From NCBI GenBank assembly GCA_021845725.1, contig JAJZVL010000027.1:1-33413 (forward strand): a stretch of DNA of 33,413 nucleotides, written 5' to 3'. Positions 23,433 through 31,307 of the stretch are shown here, piece by piece. Made by a program: the position numbers and the translations under genes. How positions within the stretch are numbered: position 1 is the stretch's first letter; each line of letters begins with the position of its first letter. This DNA is from Actinomycetes bacterium. Lineage in GTDB: Bacteria > Actinomycetota > Acidimicrobiia > Acidimicrobiales > RAAP-2. The notes beneath the pieces are model-generated. The model had not been told where the DNA came from. It saw only the letters and a program-made list of their open reading frames with translations, and did no database searches.

Positions 23433-24656
23433 CTACCCCTGGTCCACGGCACGAACGTCATAGCCCGCGTCGCGAACCGCGTCGAGGACCCTCCTTGCAT
23501 GCTGCTGGCCACGCGTCTCGATGACGAGCTGCACGCCGGTCTCCCTCACGTGCAGACGGTAGCCCTCCCTCAGGTGGTCGACTTCGACGAGGTTACCTCC
23601 TGCCTCACCGATCACGGTGAGCATGCGGGCGAGATGGCCGGGTCGGTCGGACAGCCGAGCGAACATGACGAGGCGACGCCCTGCGTTGGTCTCATGGCGC
23701 CTGATCGCCGTTGCGAGCACGTTGGTGTCCACGTTGCCACCCGACAGGACGAGCGCGGTCGTTCCCCGAGCAGGCGCCGTCACGGCGCCAGACCGCAGCG
23801 CAGCTGCTCCCACCGCCCCTGCCCCCTCGACCACGAGCTTGGCGCGCTCCAAGAGCAGGACCATCGCCTCTGCGATGTCGTCCTCCCCGACGACGACGAC
23901 GTCGTCCACGAGCGACTGCACGATCGGAAACGTGATCGCACCTGGCCGCTTGACCACGATGCCGTCCGCGAGCGAATTCGGTGACCCGTCGGCGACCGGC
24001 GGACCGACGCCGAGAGCAGCCGCAAAGGGTGCGCACACCGCCGCCTGGACAGCCACGATCCTGACGTCCGGTGCGCAAGCTCGCAGCGCGATCGCCACCC
24101 CCGAAGCAAGGCCCCCCCCGCCGAGGGGGACGACGACGAGCGCGAGATCGGGGATCTGCTCGACGAGCTCCAGACCCACGGTGCCCTGACCCGCGATGAC
24201 CGCCGGATCGTCGAATGGGTGGATGAAGATCTCGCCGGTGGAAGCCGCCCGCGCCATGGCCATCGTGAGGCAGTCGTCGACCGACTCACCTCCGAGCTCG
24301 GTCGTCGCCCCATAGGACTCGGTCGCGCTCACCTTGGCGATCGGAGCGTCCCTCGGCATGAAGACGTGACAAGGCACGCCGGCCTGCCTTGCGCCGAAGG
24401 CCACTGCCTGGGCGTGATTGCCAGCCGACGCTGCGACGATCCCCACCTTCGCTCCGTCTCCGATCGAGGCGAGCTTCGAAGCGACCCCGCGGACCTTGAA
24501 GGAGCCGGTCCGCTGGAGATTCTCCGCTTTCATCCACACGGATGCCCCGGTTCTCTCCGAGAGAAGGCGTGACTCGAACACCGGCGTCCGGGCTCCTACC
24601 GCTTCGACGGCGGCTCGAGCCTTCTGGATGTCTGCGAGGCTGATCTCCGCCGTCAT
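23433..24656 (-). CDS. ilvA: Threonine ammonia-lyase with C-terminal ACT domain
   Basis: PLP-dependent threonine/serine dehydratase making 2-oxobutanoate and ammonia, 407 residues, the length of the single-ACT short form. Lys54 in GSFKVRG is the PLP Schiff-base residue. The ASAGNHAQAVA block binds the substrate, and the GGGGLASG loop holds the PLP phosphate. The C-terminal 80 residues form an ACT domain (RLVMFARLSDRPGHLARML) for amino-acid feedback. ATG at 24656 gives the usual N-terminus; an ATG 16 codons upstream with AGGAG nearby is an alternative. It is divergent from the GGDEF gene. The enzyme may serve isoleucine synthesis or threonine breakdown; no other ilv gene is nearby. Confidence 0.92.
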   Translation of the reverse strand: MTAEISLADIQKARAAVEAVGARTPVFESRLLSERTGASVWMKAENLQRTGSFKVRGVASKLASIGDGAKVGIVAASAGNHAQAVAFGARQAGVPCHVFMPRDAPIAKVSATESYGATTELGGESVDDCLTMAMARAASTGEIFIHPFDDPAVIAGQGTVGLELVEQIPDLALVVVPLGGGGLASGVAIALRACAPDVRIVAVQAAVCAPFAAALGVGPPVADGSPNSLADGIVVKRPGAITFPIVQSLVDDVVVVGEDDIAEAMVLLLERAKLVVEGAGAVGAAALRSGAVTAPARGTTALVLSGGNVDTNVLATAIRRHETNAGRRLVMFARLSDRPGHLARMLTVIGEAGGNLVEVDHLREGYRLHVRETGVQLVIETRGQQHARRVLDAVRDAGYDVRAVDQG

Positions 24657-24841
24657 CGGCACGGGTGCGGGCGGCCTTGCCACCGAAGGGACGGGCGGCG
24701 GCATCTCTCCTGCGCACGGATCTCGAGCCACGTGGCCATCGCAACGCCCATCTTGACAGAGCCCACGCATTCCTCCGAGCTCAAGCATTCCCTCGGGCGG
24801 CCGATACTTCGTCGGGTGCAGAAAGGACAGGGGCCGGACAC

Positions 24842-25888
24842 GTGAGACCAGACAGGGAACGCGACCCTGGCTACGCCGCACTGGGCGAGGCGCTCGCCGC
24901 ACGCAGCGAGGAGATCCTTCGTGAGTGCCAGCACCCCTATGTGGGCGCCGCGGCAGCCTCCTCCCCAGGTGGTCCGTTGGGCCAGGAGATGTCGCTCCCC
25001 ACGCAGTCGATCGTCCGCTGGCTGCGGACAGCGCACCCGGCAGCGGACCCGGCACCGCACGGGGCAGCGCACGAGGCACATTGTCGGCCGCCAGGGGGGC
25101 GCAGCGACGTGACGCTGCTCGGGGTGACGCGGCTCGTCGAGCTCGCCTTGCGCTGGGACGAGGTCGTCAGCCGCATGCTGTCCGAAGAGGCGGAGCGGCT
25201 CGGTGTCGGCCCTTCAGTCTTGCACGCAGCAACCAGCGCGGTGTCCGACACCAGCAGGGCAACCCTGATCGAGCTGGCGGAGTGCTGCGACGCCGAGCTC
25301 GAGTCCCTCCACCACCGCCTCGCTGATCTGGCCCGACGCGATCCGCTCACGGGGCTGGCGACCCGTGCCGCCCTGCTCGACCAACTCGATCTGGCCCTCG
25401 CACGGTTGTCTCGTCAACCAGACGGGATCGCGCTCATCGTCGTCGGTATCGACGATCTCGCCACGGTGAACGAACGGTACGGTCGCCCCGGCGCCGACGC
25501 TGTGCTCGTCGAGGTCGGCTCCCGCCTACGCGGACGCGTCCGTCCGGGTGACCTCGTCGCCCGGATAGGCCACGACGAGCTCGCCATTCTCTTCGAGGAC
25601 CTCATCAGTCCGGCCGAGGCCGAGCGCAGAGCCGTCGGGCTTCGCGCATCTGCCGCGGCGCCGGTGCCGGTCCCGGCCGCCATCAGCCCGGTCCGGATCA
25701 CCGTGAGTGCCGGGGGCGCGACCGTGCGCCTTCCGGGAAAGCGGCCTGAGGACGTCCTCGCCCAGGCCGGCTCGGCCATGAGCAGTGCCAGGCAGGCCGG
25801 AGGCGACCGAGTGAACGTGGTCGAGGTCGACAGGGGAAGGCCGCTCGTAGTGGCGGAGCGCACCATCGGGTGGAAACCCGAAAGCTGA
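24842..25888 (+). CDS. GGDEF-domain protein with degenerate active site
   Basis: 348-residue cytoplasmic protein without membrane segments. The N-terminal 165 residues are helical and Ala-rich with no domain I recognise; a helical linker (CDAELESLHHRLADLARRD) leads to the GGDEF domain from about residue 170. The domain shows DPLTGLATRAALLDQLD and VGIDDLATVNERYG, but the active-site motif is GHDEL (243-247) instead of GGDEF. Loss of the second Gly probably removes diguanylate cyclase activity, leaving a binding or scaffold role; this is inferred. GTG start with AAAGGA upstream at a rather long distance. It is divergent from ilvA and alone on its strand until the MerR gene 175 bases on. Confidence 0.8.
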   Translation: MRPDRERDPGYAALGEALAARSEEILRECQHPYVGAAAASSPGGPLGQEMSLPTQSIVRWLRTAHPAADPAPHGAAHEAHCRPPGGRSDVTLLGVTRLVELALRWDEVVSRMLSEEAERLGVGPSVLHAATSAVSDTSRATLIELAECCDAELESLHHRLADLARRDPLTGLATRAALLDQLDLALARLSRQPDGIALIVVGIDDLATVNERYGRPGADAVLVEVGSRLRGRVRPGDLVARIGHDELAILFEDLISPAEAERRAVGLRASAAAPVPVPAAISPVRITVSAGGATVRLPGKRPEDVLAQAGSAMSSARQAGGDRVNVVEVDRGRPLVVAERTIGWKPES

Positions 25889-26013
25889 TCGTGCCAGGGC
25901 ATCGACGAACACCTCCCGGAAGCCGGAGCTTCTTTCGCCCCCGAGTGCCCGCGTAGCCAGAGGCAGGGTCTGCGCAATGGCTGCTTCGACAACCTGACCA
26001 CGTTCATCGCTGG

Positions 26014-26035
26014 CACGTAAACCTACCGTTACGTG
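26014..26035. promoter_or_regulatory. Inverted repeat upstream of merR-prfC, candidate MerR operator
   Basis: CACGTAA (26014-26020) and TTACGTG (26029-26035) are perfect 7-base inverted arms around an 8-base spacer. An overlapping 18-base dyad TACC...GGTA (26024-26041) is also present. The site lies 29-50 bases upstream of the MerR start, where MerR proteins normally bind their own promoters. Confidence 0.55.
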
Positions 26036-26063
26036 AGGGTATGTTGAGCAGTACCCTGGGGTC

Positions 26064-26471
26064 GTGATCGAAGGCATGCACCAGATCGGGGAGGTCGCCG
26101 AGGCCGTTTCCTTGTCATTGCGGACGATCCGTCACTACGAGGAGGTGGGGCTCGTGCCCCCATCGGGGCGCAGCGCCGGCGGTTTCCGCCTCTACACCGA
26201 CGACGACGTGGACCGACTGCGGCTGGTGAAGCAGATGAAGCCGCTCGACTTCTCCCTCGAGGAGATGCGTGAGCTGCTCGAGCTTCGCGACCGGTTGGCT
26301 GCGAGAGCTGGCGGCCAGCAGCATTCGGAGCTGGTCGAGCGCTTGGAGCTGTTCGCAGTGACCGCCGAGCAGCGCTGCGAGGCGCTGCGCGAGCAGCTCG
26401 ACGCAGCCCAGGCGATGGCCCAGATGCTGCGCCGAGAGGCACGCCACCACCGCCCGGCGATGCGCCGATGA
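26064..26471 (+). CDS. MerR-family transcriptional regulator
   Basis: 135-residue regulator. The N-terminal winged helix reads IGEVAEAVSLSLRTIRHYEEVGLVPPSGR and GGFRLYTDDDVDRLRLVKQMK, the MerR hallmark, followed by a long dimerisation helix (about 75-120) and a short basic tail. There is no Cys cluster for metal sensing; the only Cys (near residue 112) is in the coiled coil, so a metal-sensing role like MerR or CueR is unlikely. GTG at 26064 is taken as start; ATG at 26076 is equally possible. Its stop overlaps the ATG of release factor 3 (ATGA at 26468), so it likely regulates its own operon through the inverted repeat just upstream. Confidence 0.9.
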   Translation: MIEGMHQIGEVAEAVSLSLRTIRHYEEVGLVPPSGRSAGGFRLYTDDDVDRLRLVKQMKPLDFSLEEMRELLELRDRLAARAGGQQHSELVERLELFAVTAEQRCEALREQLDAAQAMAQMLRREARHHRPAMRR

Positions 26472-28069
26472 GCCTCGTCGTCGCATCGGACGCCGGCGTC
26501 AAGGCCGAGGCCGCGCGGCGGCGCACCTTCGCCATCATCAGCCACCCGGACGCTGGCAAGACCACTCTGACGGAGAAGTTCCTTCTCTACGCAGGCGCGG
26601 TGGCCGAAGCGGGCGCCGTGAAGGCCCGGACCGGACGGCGGCGCGTGACGTCGGACTGGATGGCCTTGGAACAGCAGCGGGGCATCTCGATCACGTCCAC
26701 GGTGCTCCAGTTCACCTATCGCGACCACGTCGTCAACCTGCTCGACACGCCTGGACACAGGGACTTCTCCGAGGACACCTACCGGGTGCTCGCGGCCGCC
26801 GACGCGGCGATCATGGTGCTGGACGTGGCCAAGGGGGTGGAGGCCCAGACCCTCAAGCTGTTCGAGGTCTGTCGTACCCGGTCACTTCCCGTGCTCACCT
26901 TCTTGAACAAGTACGACCGGCCCGGGCGTGATCCCTTGGAGCTGCTCGACGAGATCGAGGCCCAGATCGGGCTGCACCCCGCGCCGATCACCTGGCCGGT
27001 CGGGATCCCCGGGGACTTTCGAGGCGTCATCGACCGGCGCGACGGCAGCTTCGTCCGCTACATGCGCACCGCTCGAGGCGCCACGGCGGCGCCCGAGGAG
27101 CGCCTCGACCCCCAGCGGGCCGCCGCCGAAGAAGGCGACGCCTGGCACCAGGCAAGAGATGCGACGGCGCTGCTCGACGAAATCGGCGCCACGCTGGACA
27201 CGGCGTCGTTCCTCGCCGGCTCCTCGACCCCATTGTTCGTAGGGTCGGCACTCACCAATTTCGGGGTTCGCCACCTCCTCGACGCGGTGGTGAACCTCGC
27301 CCCGCCGGCAACCCCCCGGCCTGACGACCAGGGCTTCGAGCGCCCGCTCGACGCACCATTCGCCGGCTTCGTCTTCAAGATCCAGGCCAACATGGACCCG
27401 GCCCATCGCGACCACGTCGCCTTCGTGCGGGTGTGCTCGGGACGCTTCACCCGCGGGATGACCCTGGTCCACGGACCCAGCGGCCGGCCCTTCGCGACCA
27501 AGTACGCGGCGTCGGTCTTCGGTGCCGAACGCGACACCATCGACGTCGCCTATCCCGGCGATGTCGTCGGCCTCGTGAACGCGGGCGGCCTTCAGATCGG
27601 CGACACCCTCTACGATGCCGAGCCAGTGGCCTTCCCCCCGATCGCCACGTTCGCCCCGGAGCTGTTCGCCTCCGTCCGACCTCGAGACACCGGGCGCCAC
27701 AAGCAGTTCCACAGAGGCCTCACCCAGCTCGAACGAGAAGGCGTGGTCCAAGTGCTGCGCGACCCTGGCGGCGACCCGGTGCCGGTGCTCGCGGCCGTTG
27801 GCGCGATGCAGTTCGAGGTGTTCGTGCATCGCCTGGCTCACGAGTTCGGTGCCGACGTGAACCTCGCCCCCGCTCCCTACAAGGCCGCCCGTCGGACCGA
27901 CCAACGCACCACCGAGCACCTGCGAGAGGTGCGAGGCACCAGGGTGCTCGCTCGCGCCGACGGGACCCTGCTCGCCCTCTTCGAGAGCCCCTACCAGCTC
28001 CAGCGCCTCGAACAAGACCACCCGGAGTGGTGCCTCGACCCGGTCGTGAGCGCGGGAGACATGCCGTGA
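26468..28069 (+). CDS. prfC: Peptide chain release factor 3
   Basis: Translation GTPase that recycles RF1/RF2 from the ribosome after termination, 533 residues, normal length. G1 is SHPDAGKTT (25-33), the switch region includes SDWMALEQQRGISITST, G3 is DTPGHRDF (93-100) and G4 is NKYD (147-150), where most bacteria have NKLD. The C-terminal half keeps the RF3-specific order with FKIQANMDPAHRDHVAFVRVCSG and VGAMQFEVFVHRL. The last residues are shorter than in Enterobacteria. It is translationally coupled to the MerR gene, an uncommon arrangement that implies stress- or ligand-dependent control of RF3 level. Codon use matches the neighbours. Confidence 0.95.
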   Translation: MSLVVASDAGVKAEAARRRTFAIISHPDAGKTTLTEKFLLYAGAVAEAGAVKARTGRRRVTSDWMALEQQRGISITSTVLQFTYRDHVVNLLDTPGHRDFSEDTYRVLAAADAAIMVLDVAKGVEAQTLKLFEVCRTRSLPVLTFLNKYDRPGRDPLELLDEIEAQIGLHPAPITWPVGIPGDFRGVIDRRDGSFVRYMRTARGATAAPEERLDPQRAAAEEGDAWHQARDATALLDEIGATLDTASFLAGSSTPLFVGSALTNFGVRHLLDAVVNLAPPATPRPDDQGFERPLDAPFAGFVFKIQANMDPAHRDHVAFVRVCSGRFTRGMTLVHGPSGRPFATKYAASVFGAERDTIDVAYPGDVVGLVNAGGLQIGDTLYDAEPVAFPPIATFAPELFASVRPRDTGRHKQFHRGLTQLEREGVVQVLRDPGGDPVPVLAAVGAMQFEVFVHRLAHEFGADVNLAPAPYKAARRTDQRTTEHLREVRGTRVLARADGTLLALFESPYQLQRLEQDHPEWCLDPVVSAGDMP

Positions 28070-28111
28070 GCGACGCCACCTGTCCCAACAGCCCTGCAGC
28101 ACGACGGAACC

Positions 28112-28274
28112 ATGAGCAAGGCTCCGGCCGCCTCCTCGGAGCTTTCCTACGCCGGCTTCCTGGTGCTCGCCGCGTGATCCCGAACGCCCTGACCGCCGGG
28201 CCCCGCTGATCGAGCTCGGAGAGGTCCTCGGCTTCCAGCTTGCGCTCCTCGCGCGGCTCGAAGGGCGCTCGGCA
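28112..28274 (+). pseudogene. Possible frameshifted gene remnant
   Basis: After prfC an ATG at 28112 opens a 21-codon frame with high-GC third positions (MSKAPAASSELSYAGFLVLA) ending at TGA 28175-28177. If one base near 28172 is removed, the reading continues as RDPERPDRRAPLIELGEVLG and FQLALLARLEGRSA, which also looks protein-like. The frame then runs into the 3' end of the opposite-strand thioredoxin gene. This suggests an old gene broken by one inserted base and truncated. I do not recognise the family. It could also be chance coding bias. Confidence 0.28.
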
Positions 28275-28988
28275 TCACCGTTGCACGACAGCCGTGGTCC
28301 AGGCGTGGGTGTCGAGGCGCTTGGCCGCTGCGATCAAGGCTCCCATCGTCGAGTCGGGCACGCTGTTGCGGTAGCGGATGTGCCCTGTGGGCCCGATCAG
28401 CACGTAGAGGTCGGGGATGCCGGCGGGGTCGTAGGCGAGGCTGAGCGGCTTCGAAGCCATCCCCCACTCCCAGCCTGGACGCGTGATGGGCTTTCCGAAG
28501 GCCGCCTCCCGCCCGAAGGTGAGCAGCTGGGCGACGCCCTCCTTGCCCGCGGCGAAGTCGCCGTAGAGGCCCAGGGTGACGACCCGGAGCCTTGCAGCTC
28601 TCAGCTGGCCGAAGTGCGCGGCGACCGCCGGGATGCTCGCCGCGCAGCTGGCGCATCCCCCGGCCACGAACCACACCATGGTGGGCTTCCCGCGAAGCGA
28701 CGCGATCGTGGCGATCGTCCCCGCAGGCGTCGTGAAGGCGCCGTTGGGTGCCGGTGTCCCCACTGTCGACGTCCGCGTCGACGTCGAAGCGGACGCCGAG
28801 CTCGACGCGGGCGTGGCGTGGTGCTCGGGGGCCGCGGGCTGGACCTTGGCGCTCGCCGCTTCGCTCCCGCTGCCCCTGAGCGCGTAGGTCCCGAAGCCGG
28901 CGGCCACGACGAGGGCTCCTGCCCCGAGGGCCCAGCGCCGGCGCCGGCGAGGTGGGCCGGCACGCTCGTGGGCTCCATGCCGGGTCAT
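28275..28988 (-). CDS. Membrane-anchored TlpA-like thioredoxin (second copy)
   Basis: 237-residue protein with a basic N-terminus, one membrane segment (about residues 19-37), a Ser/Thr/Ala-rich linker (about 40-76) and an extracytoplasmic redoxin domain. The active site is CASC at 112-115 (after FVAGG), in the usual place after LRGKPTMVWF. The C-terminal half (PDLYVLIGPTGHIRYRNSVP) matches the last strands of TlpA/ResA proteins. Such proteins reduce or exchange disulfides outside the membrane. ATG at 28988 begins one base after the stop of the first thioredoxin; upstream in-frame codons belong to that gene. It is the last gene of the four-gene membrane-thiol operon. Confidence 0.85.
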   Translation of the reverse strand: MTRHGAHERAGPPRRRRRWALGAGALVVAAGFGTYALRGSGSEAASAKVQPAAPEHHATPASSSASASTSTRTSTVGTPAPNGAFTTPAGTIATIASLRGKPTMVWFVAGGCASCAASIPAVAAHFGQLRAARLRVVTLGLYGDFAAGKEGVAQLLTFGREAAFGKPITRPGWEWGMASKPLSLAYDPAGIPDLYVLIGPTGHIRYRNSVPDSTMGALIAAAKRLDTHAWTTAVVQR

Positions 28989-28989
28989 G

Positions 28990-29655
28990 TCATGCGAGTG
29001 CCCTTGCGGCACTGAGCAGCTCCGGCATCGTCGATGCCGGCGAGCTGTTGACGTAGGTGATCTTCCCCTCCGCGTCGATGAGGTAGTAGATGTCCAGATA
29101 GGCCTTCGGGTTGTAGGTGTGGGTGAGGGCTGACGACGCCTCGCCGAAGGTCCAGTCCGGGTTCGTGACGGCGCTGCCGGCGAGCGTCTTGGCGAAGGTG
29201 CCCATGGGAGGCCCCGACTGGCCGAGGTCGGCGTAGTTCTCGACCTCGACGACCCGCACGCCGTCTGCGGCCAACGTGGCGACGTTCTGGGCCATTGCCT
29301 GGGTGCCGGCCTGGCACGACGAGCACCACGTGGTCACGAACCAGATGAGGGTGGGCTTGCCCCGCAGCCCCGCCACGGACTCGCTCTTCCCGGCGAGCGT
29401 GGTGATGGCACCGTTGGGCGCGATCGTCCCCACCGGGAGCGACACGCCAGAGGTGCCCGACGGGCCGCTCGCCGATGCAGAGCCCGAGCTGCTGCTCGTG
29501 ACGTGCAGTGCGATCACCACAGCGACGAGCGCGACGACGACGGTGACGCTCGTGCCGAGGAGCAGCCGGTTGCGCTTGTGACGCTGTGCCTCGGCCCGGC
29601 GCCGGGCGGCACCGGTCGGGCGAGCCGGTCGCTGACGCGTCGATGCCTTGCTCAT
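28990..29655 (-). CDS. Membrane-anchored TlpA-like thioredoxin (first copy)
   Basis: 221-residue protein: basic N-terminal 30 residues, membrane segment about 31-51, Ser/Gly-rich linker 53-72, then a TlpA/ResA-type redoxin domain outside the membrane. The active site is CSSC at 111-114, preceded by LRGKPTLIWFVTTW. The domain ends DIYYLIDAEGKITYVNSSPAS. It shares the layout APNGA(I/F)TT of its neighbour but differs enough (CSSC against CASC, different linker) that the pair is an old duplication with probably distinct partners. ATG at 29655 overlaps the stop of the Cys-Cys membrane protein (ATGA), so synthesis is coupled to it. Confidence 0.87.
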   Translation of the reverse strand: MSKASTRQRPARPTGAARRRAEAQRHKRNRLLLGTSVTVVVALVAVVIALHVTSSSSGSASASGPSGTSGVSLPVGTIAPNGAITTLAGKSESVAGLRGKPTLIWFVTTWCSSCQAGTQAMAQNVATLAADGVRVVEVENYADLGQSGPPMGTFAKTLAGSAVTNPDWTFGEASSALTHTYNPKAYLDIYYLIDAEGKITYVNSSPASTMPELLSAARALA

Positions 29656-30257
29656 CGAAGCGCTCCTTGTCTGCGCCCGGATCCTCGGGCCAAGGCTGTG
29701 TCACCGCTCGGGCATGCCGCGTCGGTGAGGCACTGCGAGCGTGCCACCTTGCGCAGCCCCCACCAGCACATGAGGGCGAGGAGCACGAGGCTCGCAGAGA
29801 GGAACCCGGTCTGGTGGACCGCGAAGAAGTGCTGGAGGGTGCCCGTCGTCGTGTAGAGGCCCACCCCCGACACCCCGACGAAGGCGAGGATCGAAGGGAC
29901 GATCGGGGTGCAGCACAGAAAGCTCGGCAGCAGGCTCACGACGAACGCCACGCCCCCCGCCGCGCCGCTCGCGGCCCGGGCCGCGGCGATCCTTCGCATC
30001 GCGTAGACCTGGATGCTCACAACGAGCCCCATCGCGAGCCCGAGCACGACCGCCCAGGTGAGCAGGTAGGCGTCGAGGTAGTCCCAGTTGGCGAGCTCGA
30101 AGCGCTGGGTGTAGTCGAAGGGCAAGAGCAGGGTGTAGAAGAACGCCACGACGCCGGAGGCGACCAGGAAGCCTCCGATGCGCACGGGCGCGCCCAGCAC
30201 CTCGGCGAGCGCCCGTGGCGCTCGCATCCGGGTGAGTACGTTCGTGGTCGTGCTCAC
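29652..30257 (-). CDS. Five-helix membrane protein with Cys-Cys pair (MerF/MerT-like segment)
   Basis: 201-residue membrane protein with about five hydrophobic segments (near 27-46, 64-85, 100-118, 120-138, 150-167). Segment 3 contains LPSFLCCTPIVPSILAFVGV with Cys115-Cys116. This resembles the LCC(F)TP motif with which MerF and MerT pass Hg(II) through the membrane. Further Cys occur at 164, 176 and 182, near or in the C-terminal tail. The whole protein is longer than MerF (about 80 residues) and not a clear family member, so transport of a soft metal or electrons is inferred. GTG start overlaps the stop of the upstream small protein (GTGA); its stop overlaps the thioredoxin ATG. Confidence 0.75.
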   Translation of the reverse strand: MSTTTNVLTRMRAPRALAEVLGAPVRIGGFLVASGVVAFFYTLLLPFDYTQRFELANWDYLDAYLLTWAVVLGLAMGLVVSIQVYAMRRIAAARAASGAAGGVAFVVSLLPSFLCCTPIVPSILAFVGVSGVGLYTTTGTLQHFFAVHQTGFLSASLVLLALMCWWGLRKVARSQCLTDAACPSGDTALARGSGRRQGALR

Positions 30258-30592
30258 GGGCGCCACGCCTTCTGCGCCGGTGCCGGTGCGCAGCACGCAG
30301 CACGCCGCCGGTTCCTCACGAAGAGCCCGAGGCCGACCGCCACGAGGAACGCGCCGACCACCCCGCCCACCACGCCGATCGTCGCAGCGCTCGCAGCCGC
30401 AAGCGCCGCGACGATCAGCGGACCGCCGCAGCACAGGACCGGCACGACGAGCAGCAAGATGGCGGCGCCCGGTCCCTTCTTCTCGACAGGGGCCCGGTCG
30501 GTGGGAAGCGGGGGGCGCGAGCTCGCCCTGCCATGTGCACGTTCGCTTGCGCGTGGGCTCGCATCCGGGGATGTCACGTGGGAAACGGCCAT
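30254..30592 (-). CDS. Small two-helix membrane protein with Cys-Cys pairs
   Basis: 112-residue protein: hydrophilic N-terminus of about 40 residues, then two membrane helices (about 43-68 and 71-92) and a short basic tail. Cys54-Cys55 (VLCCGGPLIVAAL) sits within the first helix, like the metal-binding pair of MerT. A second pair, Cys100-Cys101, follows the RNRRRA stretch at the cytoplasmic-looking end. I do not recognise a named family. The ATG has a good AAGGAGA seven bases upstream and is the first gene of the leftward four-gene operon; the next gene begins with a GTGA overlap. Function could be metal uptake or thiol electron transfer. Confidence 0.7.
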   Translation of the reverse strand: MAVSHVTSPDASPRASERAHGRASSRPPLPTDRAPVEKKGPGAAILLLVVPVLCCGGPLIVAALAAASAATIGVVGGVVGAFLVAVGLGLFVRNRRRAACCAPAPAQKAWRP

Positions 30593-30732
30593 ACATTGTC
30601 TCCTTCGGGTCGCCGAGCCTGGTCCACGCAGTGGCGTGCGACCACGACCGGAAACAAGCTACTACACATTCGTGAGAGCGAGTAAACGCGGCAACGGTCA
30701 CGCCGGTGGTGGTCACAGAGCACCCGTCCCAG

Positions 30733-30752
30733 GCGCCGCCGACATGCGGCGC
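30733..30752 (-). terminator. Hairpin after the alkyltransferase gene
   Basis: GCGCCGC (30733-30739) and GCGGCGC (30746-30752) form a perfect 7-bp stem around a 6-base loop, 28 bases past the ogt stop. No T-run follows. It would separate the repair genes from the thiol operon, whose promoter must then lie in 30593-30732; I see no convincing -35/-10 pair there. Confidence 0.4.
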
Positions 30753-30779
30753 AGGGGGGCGCAGTGAGCCGCTCCGCGC

Positions 30780-31307
30780 TCACACCCTTTGCTCCGGGTC
30801 GTGTCCGTCGCTTCTCGGCTTCTCGTGACGACGAGCCTGCTCCAGCTCGAGAAGGGCACGCTTGGCCTCCAGCCCTCCGGCATATCCGGTGAGCGCGCCG
30901 TTCGCCCCGATGACCCGGTGGCAGGGAACGATGATCGCGATCGGGTTGCGCGCGTTCGCGAGCCCGACAGCCCGCGCAGCCCCAGGCTGGCCGATGCGGC
31001 GGGCGACCTCACCATACGAACGGGTCTCGCCGTAGGGGATCTCGCCCAGGGCATCCCACACCCGTCGCTGGAAGCCGGTGCCACCCGGAGCGAGAGCAAC
31101 CTCGAAGCTGGTGCGCTCGCCGGCGAAGTACGCCTCGAGCTGGGCGACGACGTCGAGAAAGGCTCCAGCGTCCTCGACCCAGCGACCACGCTCCGAAGGT
31201 GGGTGGGCCGCATCTTCCATCACCAGGTGGGTGAGACAGCCACGCGGGCCGGCGAGAGTGAGCAGGCCGATGGGACTGTCGATGGTCCGATAACGCGTCA
31301 GGGACAT
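30780..31307 (-). CDS. ogt: Methylated-DNA--protein-cysteine methyltransferase
   Basis: Suicide repair protein that removes alkyl groups from O6-alkylguanine (and O4-alkylthymine) onto its own Cys, 175 residues, normal length. The active-site motif is PCHRV with Cys129. The helix-turn-helix with the arginine finger lies at about 99-122 (YGEVARRIGQPGAARAVGLANARNP), and the C-terminal GYAGGLEAKRALLELE is standard. The ATG at 31307 has AGAGGAG upstream. It overlaps the last 10 bases of the Ada/AlkA-type gene, so the two repair enzymes are translationally coupled. Confidence 0.95.
   Translation of the reverse strand: MSLTRYRTIDSPIGLLTLAGPRGCLTHLVMEDAAHPPSERGRWVEDAGAFLDVVAQLEAYFAGERTSFEVALAPGGTGFQRRVWDALGEIPYGETRSYGEVARRIGQPGAARAVGLANARNPIAIIVPCHRVIGANGALTGYAGGLEAKRALLELEQARRHEKPRSDGHDPEQRV

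Noticed and set aside
24753-24758. TTGACA upstream of the GGDEF gene as a -35 box
   Set aside because: No acceptable -10 hexamer occurs 16 to 18 bases downstream.
26064-30592. Idea that the MerR regulator controls the Cys-Cys/thioredoxin operon as a mercury-resistance unit
   Set aside because: The MerR lacks metal-binding cysteines, is coupled to prfC on the opposite strand, and its inverted repeat is not found in front of the thiol operon.
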